A stretch of 64,000 bases of DNA from Arcanobacterium sp. Lineage in GTDB: Bacteria > Actinomycetota > Actinomycetes > Actinomycetales > Actinomycetaceae. Location: contig JALFSN010000003.1 in NCBI GenBank assembly GCA_022778805.1, positions 124,001 through 188,000 on the forward strand. The letters run 5' to 3'. The position numbers and the translations under genes were made by a program. How positions within the stretch are numbered: the first letter of the stretch is position 1; each line of letters opens with the position of its first letter. Shown here piece by piece: positions 46,374-54,938 of this stretch. The notes below the pieces were generated by a model. That model was not told the DNA's origin, did no database searches, and saw nothing but the letters and a program-made list of their open reading frames with translations.

Positions 46374-46477
46374 GATTGTGTACCTTTCGTATATATGTAC
46401 GTGTTGATATGTACGTTTCGTTCTGTGTGTTTCGTATAGATGTGCCGTCATGTACGGACATCAGAATGTGTGGACAG
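46374..46477 (-). repeat. AT-rich metI-metQ spacer with direct repeats
   Basis: ATGTACGT occurs at 46395-46402 and 46409-46416; TTTCGTATANATGT occurs at 46385-46398 and 46430-46443. The spacer may hold an mRNA processing site or a small internal promoter that raises the amount of MetQ over MetNI; this is inference. Confidence 0.4.
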
Positions 46478-47158
46478 TCAGTGTTTAGCTCTACGGGCTA
46501 TCGCCGTGCCAATCACCTGCACAATCGTGACCATCAGCACCAGCATGATCACTGTTCCCCAAGTGACGTCGTTTTGGTTGAGATCTTTGCCGTAGCGAAT
46601 GGCGAAGTCGCCCAGGCCGCCCGCCCCGACGGCACCGGCCATCGCCGTCAAACCAATCAGAGAAATAATCGTCACGGTACCGCCGCGCACCAGGGCAGGA
46701 ATCCCTTCGCGCAGATAGACGCGCCAGATAATATCTCCGGTGCTCAGACCCATTGCCTCAGCAGCTTCAATGAGACCGTCAGGCACGTCTGCCAGCGCAT
46801 TTTCCACCTGCCGCGTGAAGAAGGGGACGCATCCAAACACCAGCGGCACAATCGCGCCCGCGACGCCGATAGCCGTGCCCATAATCAGACGGCTGAGTGG
46901 CATAAGCAGAATGACGAGAATAATGAACGGTACGGATCGGAAAAAGTTCACCACTTTGTCGATCACTTGAAAAATCAGGGCATTCTCGCTGATTCCCTCA
47001 GGGCGAGTGATCGTGAGCAGCACAGCAAAGAACATGCCGAGTACAAAAGAAATCGCGCCAGAGATTCCCACCATGACCAACGTATCGACAGTCGCCTGCC
47101 AAAATTCCGGCATCCGCTTCGCCAAATTTGGGAAGATACTAACGAGCCACTCGCTCAT
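46478..47158 (-). CDS. metI: Methionine ABC transporter permease MetI
   Basis: A 226-residue permease with five predicted membrane spans and the BPD-transport EAA loop (IEAAEAMGLSTGDIIWRVYLREGIPALVRG). The start MSEWLVSIFPNLA and PFIILVILLMPLSRLIMGTAIG match MetI of the D/L-methionine importer. ATG 47158 is preceded by GGAGGT at 9 nt and overlaps metN by 20 nt; the upstream frame extension lies inside metN. It works with MetN and MetQ. Confidence 0.94.
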   Translation of the reverse strand: MSEWLVSIFPNLAKRMPEFWQATVDTLVMVGISGAISFVLGMFFAVLLTITRPEGISENALIFQVIDKVVNFFRSVPFIILVILLMPLSRLIMGTAIGVAGAIVPLVFGCVPFFTRQVENALADVPDGLIEAAEAMGLSTGDIIWRVYLREGIPALVRGGTVTIISLIGLTAMAGAVGAGGLGDFAIRYGKDLNQNDVTWGTVIMLVLMVTIVQVIGTAIARRAKH

Positions 47159-48185
47159 CGCGCAACACCTCCACTTCCACATCTTGTTCACTCATAAAAG
47201 CTATTGCCTGCGAAATGTTCTCAGCGCCGCCAGAGAGAATACCCACCGTGCCACCAATCGGAGTGCCTTGCACCACTTCCACATCGGCGAAAATGATCGC
47301 CAAATCTACATCAAAGCGGCGAGCCATCACCGTAATCAGCGGATCTTTAGCGTTGTGGCGCACATAGCGCAAGCGCACGAGCACCTGCCCTGCAGCAATA
47401 TCGGTGATAGCAGCGCCTTCCTCTAAGAATTCCTCCACCTTCGACAGATGAGAAGTGGAGCGAATAAATTCGCGCGTGAGCTCTGCCTTCGGTTCAGAGA
47501 AAATGCTGTAGACGTCGCCCTCCTCTGCCACCACACCGTCTTGCATCACCGCCACTTTATTGCAGATTTCTTTGACGACGTTCATGTGATGAGTAATCAC
47601 GACCAGCGTCAAACCAAGCTGTTCATTGAGCTGTTTGAGCAGCTTGAGAATGGCTTGCGTATTTTGCGGATCGAGAGCGGACGTCGCCTCATCACATATC
47701 AACACGCTGGGATTGTTCACAAGCGCACGGGCAATCGCCACCCGTTGCTTCTGCCCACCCGAGAGCTCACTCGGATATGCTTTAGCTTTCTCCGCAATCC
47801 CCACCAGTTCCAGCAGCTGAGCCACCCGCTCTTTGCGCTGCGCTCTTTTCAAGCCAGAACGTTTCAGAGCAAAGGCCACATTTTGTTCGATGGTGCGCGA
47901 GGGCATCAGTGCGAAGTGCTGGAAAATCATGCCGATTTTGCGGCGCGCTGCGCGCAAATCTTTCGTGCGCAGGCTAGTGAGCTCTCGCCCATCGACCGTC
48001 ACCGTGCCAACTGTGGGGCGTTCCAACAGATTGATACAGCGAACCAACGTAGATTTTCCAGCGCCCGAATAGCCGATAATGCCGTAGACGTCGCCGTCCT
48101 CCACCTGGAGCGAGACGTCTCGCAACGCATGGACGGCATTTTTACCTTGCCCGAAATCTTTCGAGATATGAGTGAGTGTAATCAC
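47139..48185 (-). CDS. metN: Methionine ABC transporter ATPase MetN
   Basis: ATPase of the methionine importer. Walker A GYSGAGKST is at 38-46, signature LSGGQKQR, Walker B VLICDEATSALD, and an H-loop in LVVITHHM. A C-terminal NIL/ACT-like domain (about 270-345) is known in MetN to bind methionine and inhibit transport. The GTG start has GGGAG 6 nt upstream. The length of 348 is typical. It is first in the metNIQ operon, with a 570-nt leader region that carries a large hairpin and a palindrome. Confidence 0.95.
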   Translation of the reverse strand: MITLTHISKDFGQGKNAVHALRDVSLQVEDGDVYGIIGYSGAGKSTLVRCINLLERPTVGTVTVDGRELTSLRTKDLRAARRKIGMIFQHFALMPSRTIEQNVAFALKRSGLKRAQRKERVAQLLELVGIAEKAKAYPSELSGGQKQRVAIARALVNNPSVLICDEATSALDPQNTQAILKLLKQLNEQLGLTLVVITHHMNVVKEICNKVAVMQDGVVAEEGDVYSIFSEPKAELTREFIRSTSHLSKVEEFLEEGAAITDIAAGQVLVRLRYVRHNAKDPLITVMARRFDVDLAIIFADVEVVQGTPIGGTVGILSGGAENISQAIAFMSEQDVEVEVLRDERVAR

Positions 48186-48412
48186 TATATGCTCCCATAA
48201 TGCTAGGACGTGACGCCGTATCCAGATCGCAGAGCTGGCCGCACTACTCTTGCAGACTCGTTACGTCTGACGCTGCACTGCAGACTCGCGCGCACAATAG
48301 TGTGCATTCATGTCTCATCGCTAGCAGGCAGCGGCAGCTACGGCATCACCGTGAGCGTACACATCAAGTACCGGCTCATGAGCTGAAATAAACGGCGATA
48401 AATTCTTTTCCC

Positions 48413-48478
48413 GCGCTGAATGCACACGCTTAATGTTGGCTTGTCTCACCTGCCTGCGTGCCCGAAAGCATTCAGCGC
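48413..48478 (-). promoter_or_regulatory. Large stem-loop in the metN leader
   Basis: GCGCTGAATGC (48413-48423) pairs perfectly with GCATTCAGCGC (48468-48478). Inside, CACGC (48425-48429) pairs with GCGTG (48456-48460). No T-run follows on either strand, so it is not an obvious terminator. It begins about 230 nt before the metN start and could be a structured leader RNA. Confidence 0.5.
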
Positions 48479-48488
48479 ACCCGCATCA

Positions 48489-48509
48489 GCATGCACATCA
48501 TGTGCATGC
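48489..48509. promoter_or_regulatory. 21-bp perfect palindrome upstream of metN
   Basis: GCATGCACAT, one central C, then ATGTGCATGC: ten-base arms with perfect symmetry. It adjoins the large stem-loop on the side away from metN. Its size and symmetry suit a dimeric repressor operator. Confidence 0.5.
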
Positions 48510-48755
48510 GCATCATGGAAGGCGTAGCGGAGCCACAGGCACGAGCGGCGAACCAGCAGGCCATCTGTGTACTCCTCCAATAGAACCAACCAACGCCCTC
48601 ACTGTACACACACTCGGCAATCAGCTCAAACTGCACACCGACACACCGGCAAAAATGAGACGCGACCGACGGAACTCACTCCGTCAGCCGCATCTCGCAC
48701 TAGCTTTCATTACTCCTCACGCTAGGCTGTTCCTCAGGTTAGGTTATCCCTCACG

Positions 48756-50432
48756 CTAGGCTTCAATCACCGTCGGAATGATCATCGGGGCACGATGTAG
48801 CTTACGCGCTGCCCATCGCCCTACTACTCGCCGCATCGCCTGCTGCATTTGATAGCTGTCAGCTGAGGGAGCTGCCAACTTCTTCTCTAAGGCTTCTTTG
48901 ACGTCGGGCACGATAGTTTCAAACACTGAGTCATCTTCTGCCATACCGCGGGCTTGGATATGCGGCCCCGTGATAATCGTGCGCTCGTGCCCATCGACGA
49001 CGGCGTAAATGGCGATGAATCCCTCTTCGCCCAGCGTGCGCCGATCCGTGAGGTCCGCTTCTCCGATCTCACCCACGGACGAACCATCGACAAACACATA
49101 CCCCACAGGCACTTCGCCCACGATTTTCGCCACGCCGTCATGCAGGTCTACCACTGAGCCATCTTCGCAGATGAGCACATTCTCCGGCGGCACGCCAGTC
49201 TTCACTGCGAGCGCACCGTTGGCCACGAGATGCCGCGCCTCGCCGTGAATCGGCATAGCGTTGAGTGGTTCGACAATATTGTAGGCAAAGAGCAGCTCGC
49301 CCTGAGCGCTGTGCCCTGAGACGTGGACTTGTGCATTGCCCTGATGCACCACTCGCGCACCGAGCTTCGTCAGTCCATTGATGAGGCGAAATACCGAATT
49401 TTCATTGCCAGGAATGAGAGAGCTGGCAAAAATCACGGTATCCCCAGGGCCTACGCCGATGCGTTTATGAGAGCCGGACGCTATTCGCGAGAGCACCGCC
49501 ATCGGCTCCCCCTGCGATCCGGTGCTCATAAAGACACGCTGATCATCGGGTAGATACTCCATATCTTTGACGTCGATCAACGTATTATCTGGCACGGTGA
49601 GGATTCCAAGCTCAGCGGCAATCGTCATGTTTTTCACCATGGAACGCCCGACGAAACACACCTTACGCCCCATTTTTGCCGCTGTATCGAGCACCTGCTG
49701 CACCCGATGGACATGCGAAGAGAATGCTGCCACCACGATTTGCCCGTGGCTCTGAGCAAAAACGCTCTCTAAAACCGGCCCAATCTCCACCTCAGAGTGC
49801 ACAAATCCTGGCACTTCTGCATTCGTGGAATCCGCCATAAAGAGATCGACGCCTTCGTCGCCTGCGCGGGCAAAAGCGCGTAAATCCGTGATTCTGCCAT
49901 CAAGCGGAAGCTGATCCATTTTAAAATCGCCCGTGATGAGAATAGTGCCACCAGCTGAGCGCATGAAGACGGCCAACGCATCTGGGATGGAGTGGTTCAC
50001 GGAAATAAATTCGCACTCAAAGGCACCTAGCTGCTCGACGTCTCCCTCACGTACCACCAATGAATACGGCTTAATCTTCCATTCGGCGAGTTTGGCTTCC
50101 GTGAGCGCAATCGTAAATTGCGATCCCACAATGGGAATATCGGGGCGCAGTCGCAGCAGATACGGCACTGCACCAATATGATCCTCGTGTCCGTGCGTGA
50201 GCACCAGCGCATCGACGTCGTCAAGACGATCTTTAATGTAATCAAAATCTGGCAAGATCAAATCTACGCCAGGCTGTGTCTCTTCTGGAAAGAGCACACC
50301 GCAATCGACGATCAGCAGCCGCCCATTGCATTCAAACACCGTCATGTTTCTGCCGATGTTTCCAATTCCGCCAAGTGGCACAATGCGCACTGTATCAGGT
50401 GCGAGTGCTGGGGGTTCTTGTATATGACTCAT
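48756..50432 (-). CDS. rnj: Ribonuclease J
   Basis: A metallo-beta-lactamase/beta-CASP nuclease with 5'-exo and endonuclease activity in mRNA decay and rRNA maturation. The zinc motif H80-G-H82-E-D84-H85 is intact and followed by NHSIPDA, ITGDFKMDQLP, MADSTNAEVPG and the beta-CASP STGSQGEP and HVSGHSAQGE segments. The 558-residue length is typical. The ATG has only a weak GGGG nearby; a perfect 11-bp hairpin ends 8 nt before it. It is downstream of dapA, as in many actinobacteria. Confidence 0.96.
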   Translation of the reverse strand: MSHIQEPPALAPDTVRIVPLGGIGNIGRNMTVFECNGRLLIVDCGVLFPEETQPGVDLILPDFDYIKDRLDDVDALVLTHGHEDHIGAVPYLLRLRPDIPIVGSQFTIALTEAKLAEWKIKPYSLVVREGDVEQLGAFECEFISVNHSIPDALAVFMRSAGGTILITGDFKMDQLPLDGRITDLRAFARAGDEGVDLFMADSTNAEVPGFVHSEVEIGPVLESVFAQSHGQIVVAAFSSHVHRVQQVLDTAAKMGRKVCFVGRSMVKNMTIAAELGILTVPDNTLIDVKDMEYLPDDQRVFMSTGSQGEPMAVLSRIASGSHKRIGVGPGDTVIFASSLIPGNENSVFRLINGLTKLGARVVHQGNAQVHVSGHSAQGELLFAYNIVEPLNAMPIHGEARHLVANGALAVKTGVPPENVLICEDGSVVDLHDGVAKIVGEVPVGYVFVDGSSVGEIGEADLTDRRTLGEEGFIAIYAVVDGHERTIITGPHIQARGMAEDDSVFETIVPDVKEALEKKLAAPSADSYQMQQAMRRVVGRWAARKLHRAPMIIPTVIEA

Positions 50433-50440
50433 ACCCCTAT

Positions 50441-50472
50441 TGTGCCACGCTCAGCTGTGCTAGCGTGGCACA
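50441..50472 (-). promoter_or_regulatory. 11-bp hairpin directly before rnj
   Basis: TGTGCCACGCT (50441-50451) and AGCGTGGCACA (50462-50472) pair perfectly around a 10-nt loop. The stem ends 8 nt before the rnj start and lies 56 nt after the dapA stop. No T-tract follows. Either a dapA 3' end or a 5' control hairpin of rnj. Confidence 0.6.
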
Positions 50473-50527
50473 CCTGAACGCATCTGAGCCCAGAACAGCC
50501 GAGCTGCAGCACCCCCTGCATGATTTT

Positions 50528-51433
50528 TCAGCTCAAATAGCCACCAGCAGCAAGCGCCGCATGGAGCGATTCTAATTCTGGAGCGCTCGCACCAACGAGC
50601 GGCAAGCGCAGCGTGGCATGTGGAATCACGCCGAGCATCTTGAGCGCCTCTTTCGCCATGACGGCTCCTTGCCCGCCTCCCATAATGGCATCAATGATCG
50701 GCAGTTGCGCATAAAATTCTTCACGGGCGCTCGTGACGTCGCCAGCATCCATCAGCGCGACGAGCGCGCGCAATCTGGCGCTCATGACGTGTCCTGCCAC
50801 ACTCACCACGCCGGAAGCTCCATGTGCGAGCCATGAAAAATTGAGAGAATCGTCGCCAGAGTAATACGCCAGGCCAGTGCTATGCATCTTCTTCAGCCCT
50901 GCGGCCACATCTCCGGTGGCATCTTTGACGGCGAGCACCTGTTCTAACTCTGCCAGTCGCATCAAGGTATCATCAGTGATTTTTACTCCGGTACGCCCAG
51001 GAATGTCGTAGAGCATCACTGGCAGTCCCGTCGATTCTGTCACTGCACGAATATGCTGATAGACGCCCTCCTGGGAGGGGCGATTGTAGTAAGGGGCAAG
51101 CACCAGCAGTGCGTCAGCACCAGATTTCTCAGCGCTCTGTGCCATCCGCACGGCGTGAGCAGTGTCGTTTGAGCCAGCACCGGCAATGATCGTTGCTCGA
51201 TCTCCCACGGCAGCTTTCACGGCACGCACCAACTCGTCTTTTTCCGGCTGGTGGGTGGTGGGAGATTCGCCGGTCGTGCCAGAGAGTACCAACGCATCGC
51301 AGCCGTCGTCCACGAGCTTGAGAGCAAGTTTTTGGCAACTCTCCGTATCAAGAGAGCCATCTTCAAAGAACGGCGTCACCATCGCAACAGCGACAGAGCC
51401 GAATGGACGCGCAGGAATCGTTGTGTTAGCCAT
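50528..51433 (-). CDS. dapA: 4-hydroxy-tetrahydrodipicolinate synthase
   Basis: Condenses pyruvate with aspartate semialdehyde, the first dedicated step to diaminopimelate and lysine. The class I aldolase TIM barrel shows SGTTGESPTT at 51-60, Y142 in the YDIPGRTG motif and Schiff-base K170 in LAVKDATGD. The length of 301 is normal. It lies 95 nt upstream of rnj. dapB is near by at 52,527 but separated by a plus-strand gene, so they are not one operon. Confidence 0.96.
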   Translation of the reverse strand: MANTTIPARPFGSVAVAMVTPFFEDGSLDTESCQKLALKLVDDGCDALVLSGTTGESPTTHQPEKDELVRAVKAAVGDRATIIAGAGSNDTAHAVRMAQSAEKSGADALLVLAPYYNRPSQEGVYQHIRAVTESTGLPVMLYDIPGRTGVKITDDTLMRLAELEQVLAVKDATGDVAAGLKKMHSTGLAYYSGDDSLNFSWLAHGASGVVSVAGHVMSARLRALVALMDAGDVTSAREEFYAQLPIIDAIMGGGQGAVMAKEALKMLGVIPHATLRLPLVGASAPELESLHAALAAGGYLS

Positions 51434-51600
51434 ATCGCTAGCCTAGCTCTCCCCTCTCCGAGCATCCGGATAAGCTCGCCATGTGAACGGATATGATGGC
51501 TCTCTATCGCTGCAGTATTGCGACGAACGGCGCACGGATGAGATACCGAGGCGATGTGCTGGCGTGACATATCAAAGCGATGCATAGAGGCGGGCACTAT

Positions 51601-51640
51601 CTGTCACGGCGTAAGCGTTGTCACGGCGTAAGCGCATAAT
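51601..51640 (+). promoter_or_regulatory. 17-bp tandem repeat and -10 of a leaderless GNAT promoter
   Basis: Two copies of YTGTCACGGCGTAAGCG stand head to tail at 51601-51617 and 51618-51634. CATAAT follows at 51635-51640 and the ATG at 51647, so transcription would begin at about the start codon. No ribosome site is present. Confidence 0.5.
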
Positions 51641-51646
51641 AGAGAT

Positions 51647-52309
51647 ATGGATAACCTCGATGCAGATGCCCGCAGCAGTCACCGCTCCCCCTCTATGCGC
51701 GCCCCCTATGTACGTCCAGCCCGACTGAGCGATGCGAGCGATATTGCCGCTTTGCAGGCACGGCAGATGATTCACACCGTAGAGCGCACACTCGGAAGAA
51801 CGCTTTCCACTCAGGCGCGAGCCCACTTTGATGAAGCCGCATTTGCCGCGCAATGGAAAGAAGCGATTGCTACGAGTCGGCAGGAGAACGCTCCATACGC
51901 GGTACTCGTCTTGCGCACATCAGAGAGCTTGCTAGGCTTTGCCGCCCTCGCCCCTGCCGAGCAGGCTGCGGACGCGCCCACTGCGCAGAGTACCGCCGCT
52001 GCCTATTCCGATTTCGTCATCACTGCTTTTGAGATAGCCCAGCAGGCAGAAGCTCTCGCTACTCCCGATGGCATTACTCCTGATGGCAGCGAAGAGACGA
52101 CCGCCAATAACACCAGTGATATGTTGCTCTCTGCCATCGTAGAAACCGCTCGTCGCTACCGAGCGGCCACACTTTACCTGTGGCTGTTTGCCAGCGACAG
52201 GGCTGTGCCCGCGCTCACGCGATATGGCTTTGAGCCAACTGGCGTGCATCAGACTTTTACGGTGGACGACGCCGCCATCGCCCAGCATCTGTGGAAGCTC
52301 TCGCTGTAG
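51647..52309 (+). CDS. GNAT-family N-acetyltransferase
   Basis: 220 residues of the GCN5-related acetyltransferase type. The start of the domain, YVRPARLSDASDIAALQARQM, and the C-terminal ATLYLWLFASDRAVPALTRYGFEPTGVHQTF (beta-6 and beta-7 region) are recognisable. The central acetyl-CoA motif is weak, and an Ala/Thr/Asp-rich insertion at about 105-155 interrupts the fold. The substrate is unknown. It lies alone on the plus strand between dapA and dapB. The 3' end is partly duplicated in the following intergenic region. Confidence 0.8.
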   Translation: MDNLDADARSSHRSPSMRAPYVRPARLSDASDIAALQARQMIHTVERTLGRTLSTQARAHFDEAAFAAQWKEAIATSRQENAPYAVLVLRTSESLLGFAALAPAEQAADAPTAQSTAAAYSDFVITAFEIAQQAEALATPDGITPDGSEETTANNTSDMLLSAIVETARRYRAATLYLWLFASDRAVPALTRYGFEPTGVHQTFTVDDAAIAQHLWKLSL

Positions 52310-52389
52310 TACTGTAATCGCTATAGATGAATCTGAGCTTAGCGGGCGAAGTCGTGGAAGCTCTCGCTCTAATACTACGTTCGCTATAG
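52291..52389 (+). repeat. Partial duplication of the GNAT gene 3' end
   Basis: The 36-nt segment at 52291-52326 (last codons and stop of the GNAT gene) recurs at 52354-52389, identical over the first 15 nt (GTGGAAGCTCTCGCT) and last 9 nt (TCGCTATAG), with a few changes between. A third, shorter piece follows near 52,395. Confidence 0.6.
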
Positions 52390-52526
52390 CACCACAATCG
52401 CTGCAGCGCTGTGCCCGTTGCGATCTTCTCAAGTGCATCCGCACTGCATCCGGCGCGCCATCTCAGACTGTTGGGAGGGCACTCTGGTGGGGGCACTGCG
52501 GACGCGCCTCAAGTGTGTTCACAGTT

Positions 52527-53297
52527 TTACAGCAAGGTATCAATCCCGTGGATGAGGCCCGCTGGCCGATCGTCATCTGCCATGGCGCGCACAGCCAGCA
52601 AAACACCCGGCATAAAGCTCGCGCGATCAAAACTATCTTGCCGAATCGTCAGCTGTTCTCCCGAGTTGCCCAGCAGCACTTCTTCATGCGCATTGAGTCC
52701 GCGCAAACGCACGGCATGGACGTGGACGCCATCCACCACGGCTCCGCGTGCTCCCAAGGGATCCATTTGCGTGGCATCAGGGCTAGGAGCAGTGACTCCG
52801 GCTGCCGTGCGCGCAGCAGTAATACGCGCCGCCGTGCTCGCTGCAGTGCCCGAGGGGGCGTCCACTTTATCTGGATGATGCAGCTCAATCACTTCCACCG
52901 ATTCAAAGTAGGGCGCCGCTTTTTCCGCAAATTGCATCAGCAACACGGCAGAAATAGAGAAGTTCGGTGCGATCACGACTCTCACTCCCGCACGCTGCGC
53001 GTGTTCACGCACGGCGTCACGGCGTTCAGCGCTCCAGCCCGTCGTGCCCACGACCACGTTTACCCCCGCATCGATCAGCGCGTGCACATTGGCGTCGCTG
53101 GCACTGGGCACTGTAAACTCCACGGCGACATGTGCGCCGTGGAGCGCCTCCGCCGTGATTGCATCGTTCACGTCGAGCCTCGCCACCAGCTCCATATCTG
53201 GCGCCGCCGTCACCGCTTCGCACACCGTCATCCCCATGCGCCCACTCGCGCCTACCACTGCTACTGCAATCGTCGTATCCATACCCGTTGTCTTCAT
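52527..53297 (-). CDS. dapB: 4-hydroxy-tetrahydrodipicolinate reductase
   Basis: NAD(P)H-dependent reduction of the DapA product in the diaminopimelate/lysine pathway. The N-terminal VVGASGRMG motif binds the cofactor. The catalytic signature ELHHPDKVDAPSGTA (His-His, Lys and the SGT anion site) is complete. The start is not certain: ATG 53297 is used here, ATG 53282 also fits, and neither has a strong ribosome site. The length of about 256 is normal. It lies 146 nt downstream of the M16 peptidase gene. Confidence 0.95.
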   Translation of the reverse strand: MKTTGMDTTIAVAVVGASGRMGMTVCEAVTAAPDMELVARLDVNDAITAEALHGAHVAVEFTVPSASDANVHALIDAGVNVVVGTTGWSAERRDAVREHAQRAGVRVVIAPNFSISAVLLMQFAEKAAPYFESVEVIELHHPDKVDAPSGTAASTAARITAARTAAGVTAPSPDATQMDPLGARGAVVDGVHVHAVRLRGLNAHEEVLLGNSGEQLTIRQDSFDRASFMPGVLLAVRAMADDDRPAGLIHGIDTLL

Positions 53298-53443
53298 ACT
53301 TTCAAGTGTAGCTGGCAGCAAGGCCGCTTCTCAGAAGTGTTCAGGCTTGCCACTGTTCAGCCTGCCAGGAAGCTATCATGCGCCGAAAAGCTATAAGCCG
53401 CAACAAAAAGCCGCCCTCATGTGCCCAGCACCGTGGCATGCTA

Positions 53444-54751
53444 TCACACTGCTGGCCCAGCCACCACGATGGAGCGTGGAGCCGTGGCCAATTTTTGTGC
53501 CAATGCCTGCACGTCGGCTGCCGTCACTGCGCGCGAACGGGTCAGCGATTCTTCCAAGCTCATCAGCTCGCCGCGCATCAGCTCTGCCTGACCAAGCCGA
53601 TCACGCCGAAAACCATTGCCTTCAAAAGCGAACGTCAGCTGCGCCCGCCGCTGGTTAAAAGCGGTGTCGATCTCCTGCTGAGTGACGCCGTCGTGGGCGA
53701 GACTATCCAAGCACTCGCCCATCATAGCGGCCACTGCTTGCGCATTTTCCGGAGCGCACGCAGCTTCCATCGCCGCGACGCCGCCCTCCAGCCAGCTCAG
53801 CCCCCAGGCATAGGTCGAATAGGCCAGCCCGTGTTGCTCGCGGACTTCTTGAAAGAGCCGGCTCGACGTGCCGCCACCCAAAATTGTAGTGAGAGTGTAG
53901 AACGTGAATTCTTCACTGCTCGATAGCGCCAGCCCTGGCATCCCAACGACGACGGCACTCTGCCGGCCAGGATGCTCAATCAACCGTTCGCCTCCACTGG
54001 TAAAAATCAAATCCTCCACACGCCTGCGTGGACGCGGATCTGCCGCCTCATCCAGCTGCCAGCGCTCACCCAAGAGCTCCAGCAAAAGATCTCGCAGCTG
54101 ATCGTGATTGACATCTCCGGCCGCCGTCACGACGAGCTCTTGGGGCTGGTAGACGCTGCGATAGTGCTCAATCATATGCCGATAATCGAGCGAACGTACC
54201 ACATCCATCGTGGCTCCTACCGGCCGCGCGAGCGGATGAGATCCGAAAATCATCGGTAAGATGGCATTTTCCGCCACCTCAGAGACGTCGTCCTCACTCG
54301 CTGCCAACTCTTCCAAAATCACGCCTCGCTCCGTTTCCATCTGCTGCGGATCGAGCGTGGAATCAGTAAACATATCAACGAGCAGTGCCAACAGCTGCGG
54401 CACATCCGTGGCAAAGACTCGCCCGTAATAACACGTGTACTGCCGAGCAGTGGCGGCGTTGAGCGTGCCACCCAGGAAGTCTCCGAGCGTGGAAATATCG
54501 AGTGAACTACGCGTCGAGGTGCCTTTGAACAGCAGGTGTTCCAAAAAATGCGTCGAACCCTCTGCACCAGCAGCTTCATCGCGTGACCCAGCTCCCACCC
54601 AAAATCCCAGAGCCACCGAACGCTGGCCAGGCACATGCTCAGTGAGCAGGCGAACTCCACCAGGGAGAATGGAGCGCCGCCCGAGCACGCCATCTTCTTC
54701 AAAGGAAAGATCAGGCACTGTGAGCGGGAAAGCAATCGTTGAAAAAGTCAT
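53444..54751 (-). CDS. M16-family zinc metallopeptidase (insulinase-like)
   Basis: A 435-residue processing-peptidase-like protein. The inverted zinc motif H68-F-L-E-H72 (HxxEH) is present with the downstream glutamate in the E(T)ERGVILEELAASEDD region. SRDEAAGAEGSTHFLEHLLFKGT is the usual surrounding sequence, and a C-terminal M16-C domain contains GGGTSSRLFQEVREQHGLAYS. Such genes sit next to pnp and dapB in most actinobacteria; their substrates are poorly known. I chose ATG 54751 because the domain starts just after it. Confidence 0.92.
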   Translation of the reverse strand: MTFSTIAFPLTVPDLSFEEDGVLGRRSILPGGVRLLTEHVPGQRSVALGFWVGAGSRDEAAGAEGSTHFLEHLLFKGTSTRSSLDISTLGDFLGGTLNAATARQYTCYYGRVFATDVPQLLALLVDMFTDSTLDPQQMETERGVILEELAASEDDVSEVAENAILPMIFGSHPLARPVGATMDVVRSLDYRHMIEHYRSVYQPQELVVTAAGDVNHDQLRDLLLELLGERWQLDEAADPRPRRRVEDLIFTSGGERLIEHPGRQSAVVVGMPGLALSSSEEFTFYTLTTILGGGTSSRLFQEVREQHGLAYSTYAWGLSWLEGGVAAMEAACAPENAQAVAAMMGECLDSLAHDGVTQQEIDTAFNQRRAQLTFAFEGNGFRRDRLGQAELMRGELMSLEESLTRSRAVTAADVQALAQKLATAPRSIVVAGPAV

Positions 54752-54850
54752 AGCTCTAAGGCTAGCAGGGATAAAACAGCCGCGCGCATTCGCGGCCAGC
54801 ACTCACGGCGGCGTGCCCGCGCACGAGCCTACAATGGCGCTTCAAACGCC

Positions 54851-54892
54851 TGTTCCCGACGCTGCGGCATAGCCATGCCCGCGTCGGGAACA
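54851..54892. terminator. 12-bp hairpin between pnp and the M16 peptidase gene
   Basis: TGTTCCCGACGC (54851-54862) and GCGTCGGGAACA (54881-54892) pair perfectly, with an inner GGCAT/ATGCC stem. There is no T-run, so it is either a weak terminator or an RNA-stabilising 3' hairpin of the pnp mRNA. Confidence 0.55.
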
Positions 54893-54938
54893 GTGAGAAA
54901 TCACGTGCGTGCCACCGGCTCGCGCCGGCGGCTACACA

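Larger units (their letters stand above)
48186..48755 (-). other. 570-nt metN leader region, no gene
   Basis: No open frame looks real. Two strong symmetric elements lie in it: an 11-bp inverted repeat enclosing 44 nt (48413-48478) and a 21-bp palindrome (48489-48509). I did not find the conserved core of SAM-I, SAM-II or SAM-IV riboswitches, in particular no GGCAACC-type segment. The part nearest rnj has no clear terminator. Confidence 0.5.

Noticed and set aside
48240..48480. A SAM riboswitch upstream of metN.
   Set aside because: The conserved cores of SAM-I, SAM-II and SAM-IV were looked for on the minus strand and not found. The strong hairpin is reported without a family name.
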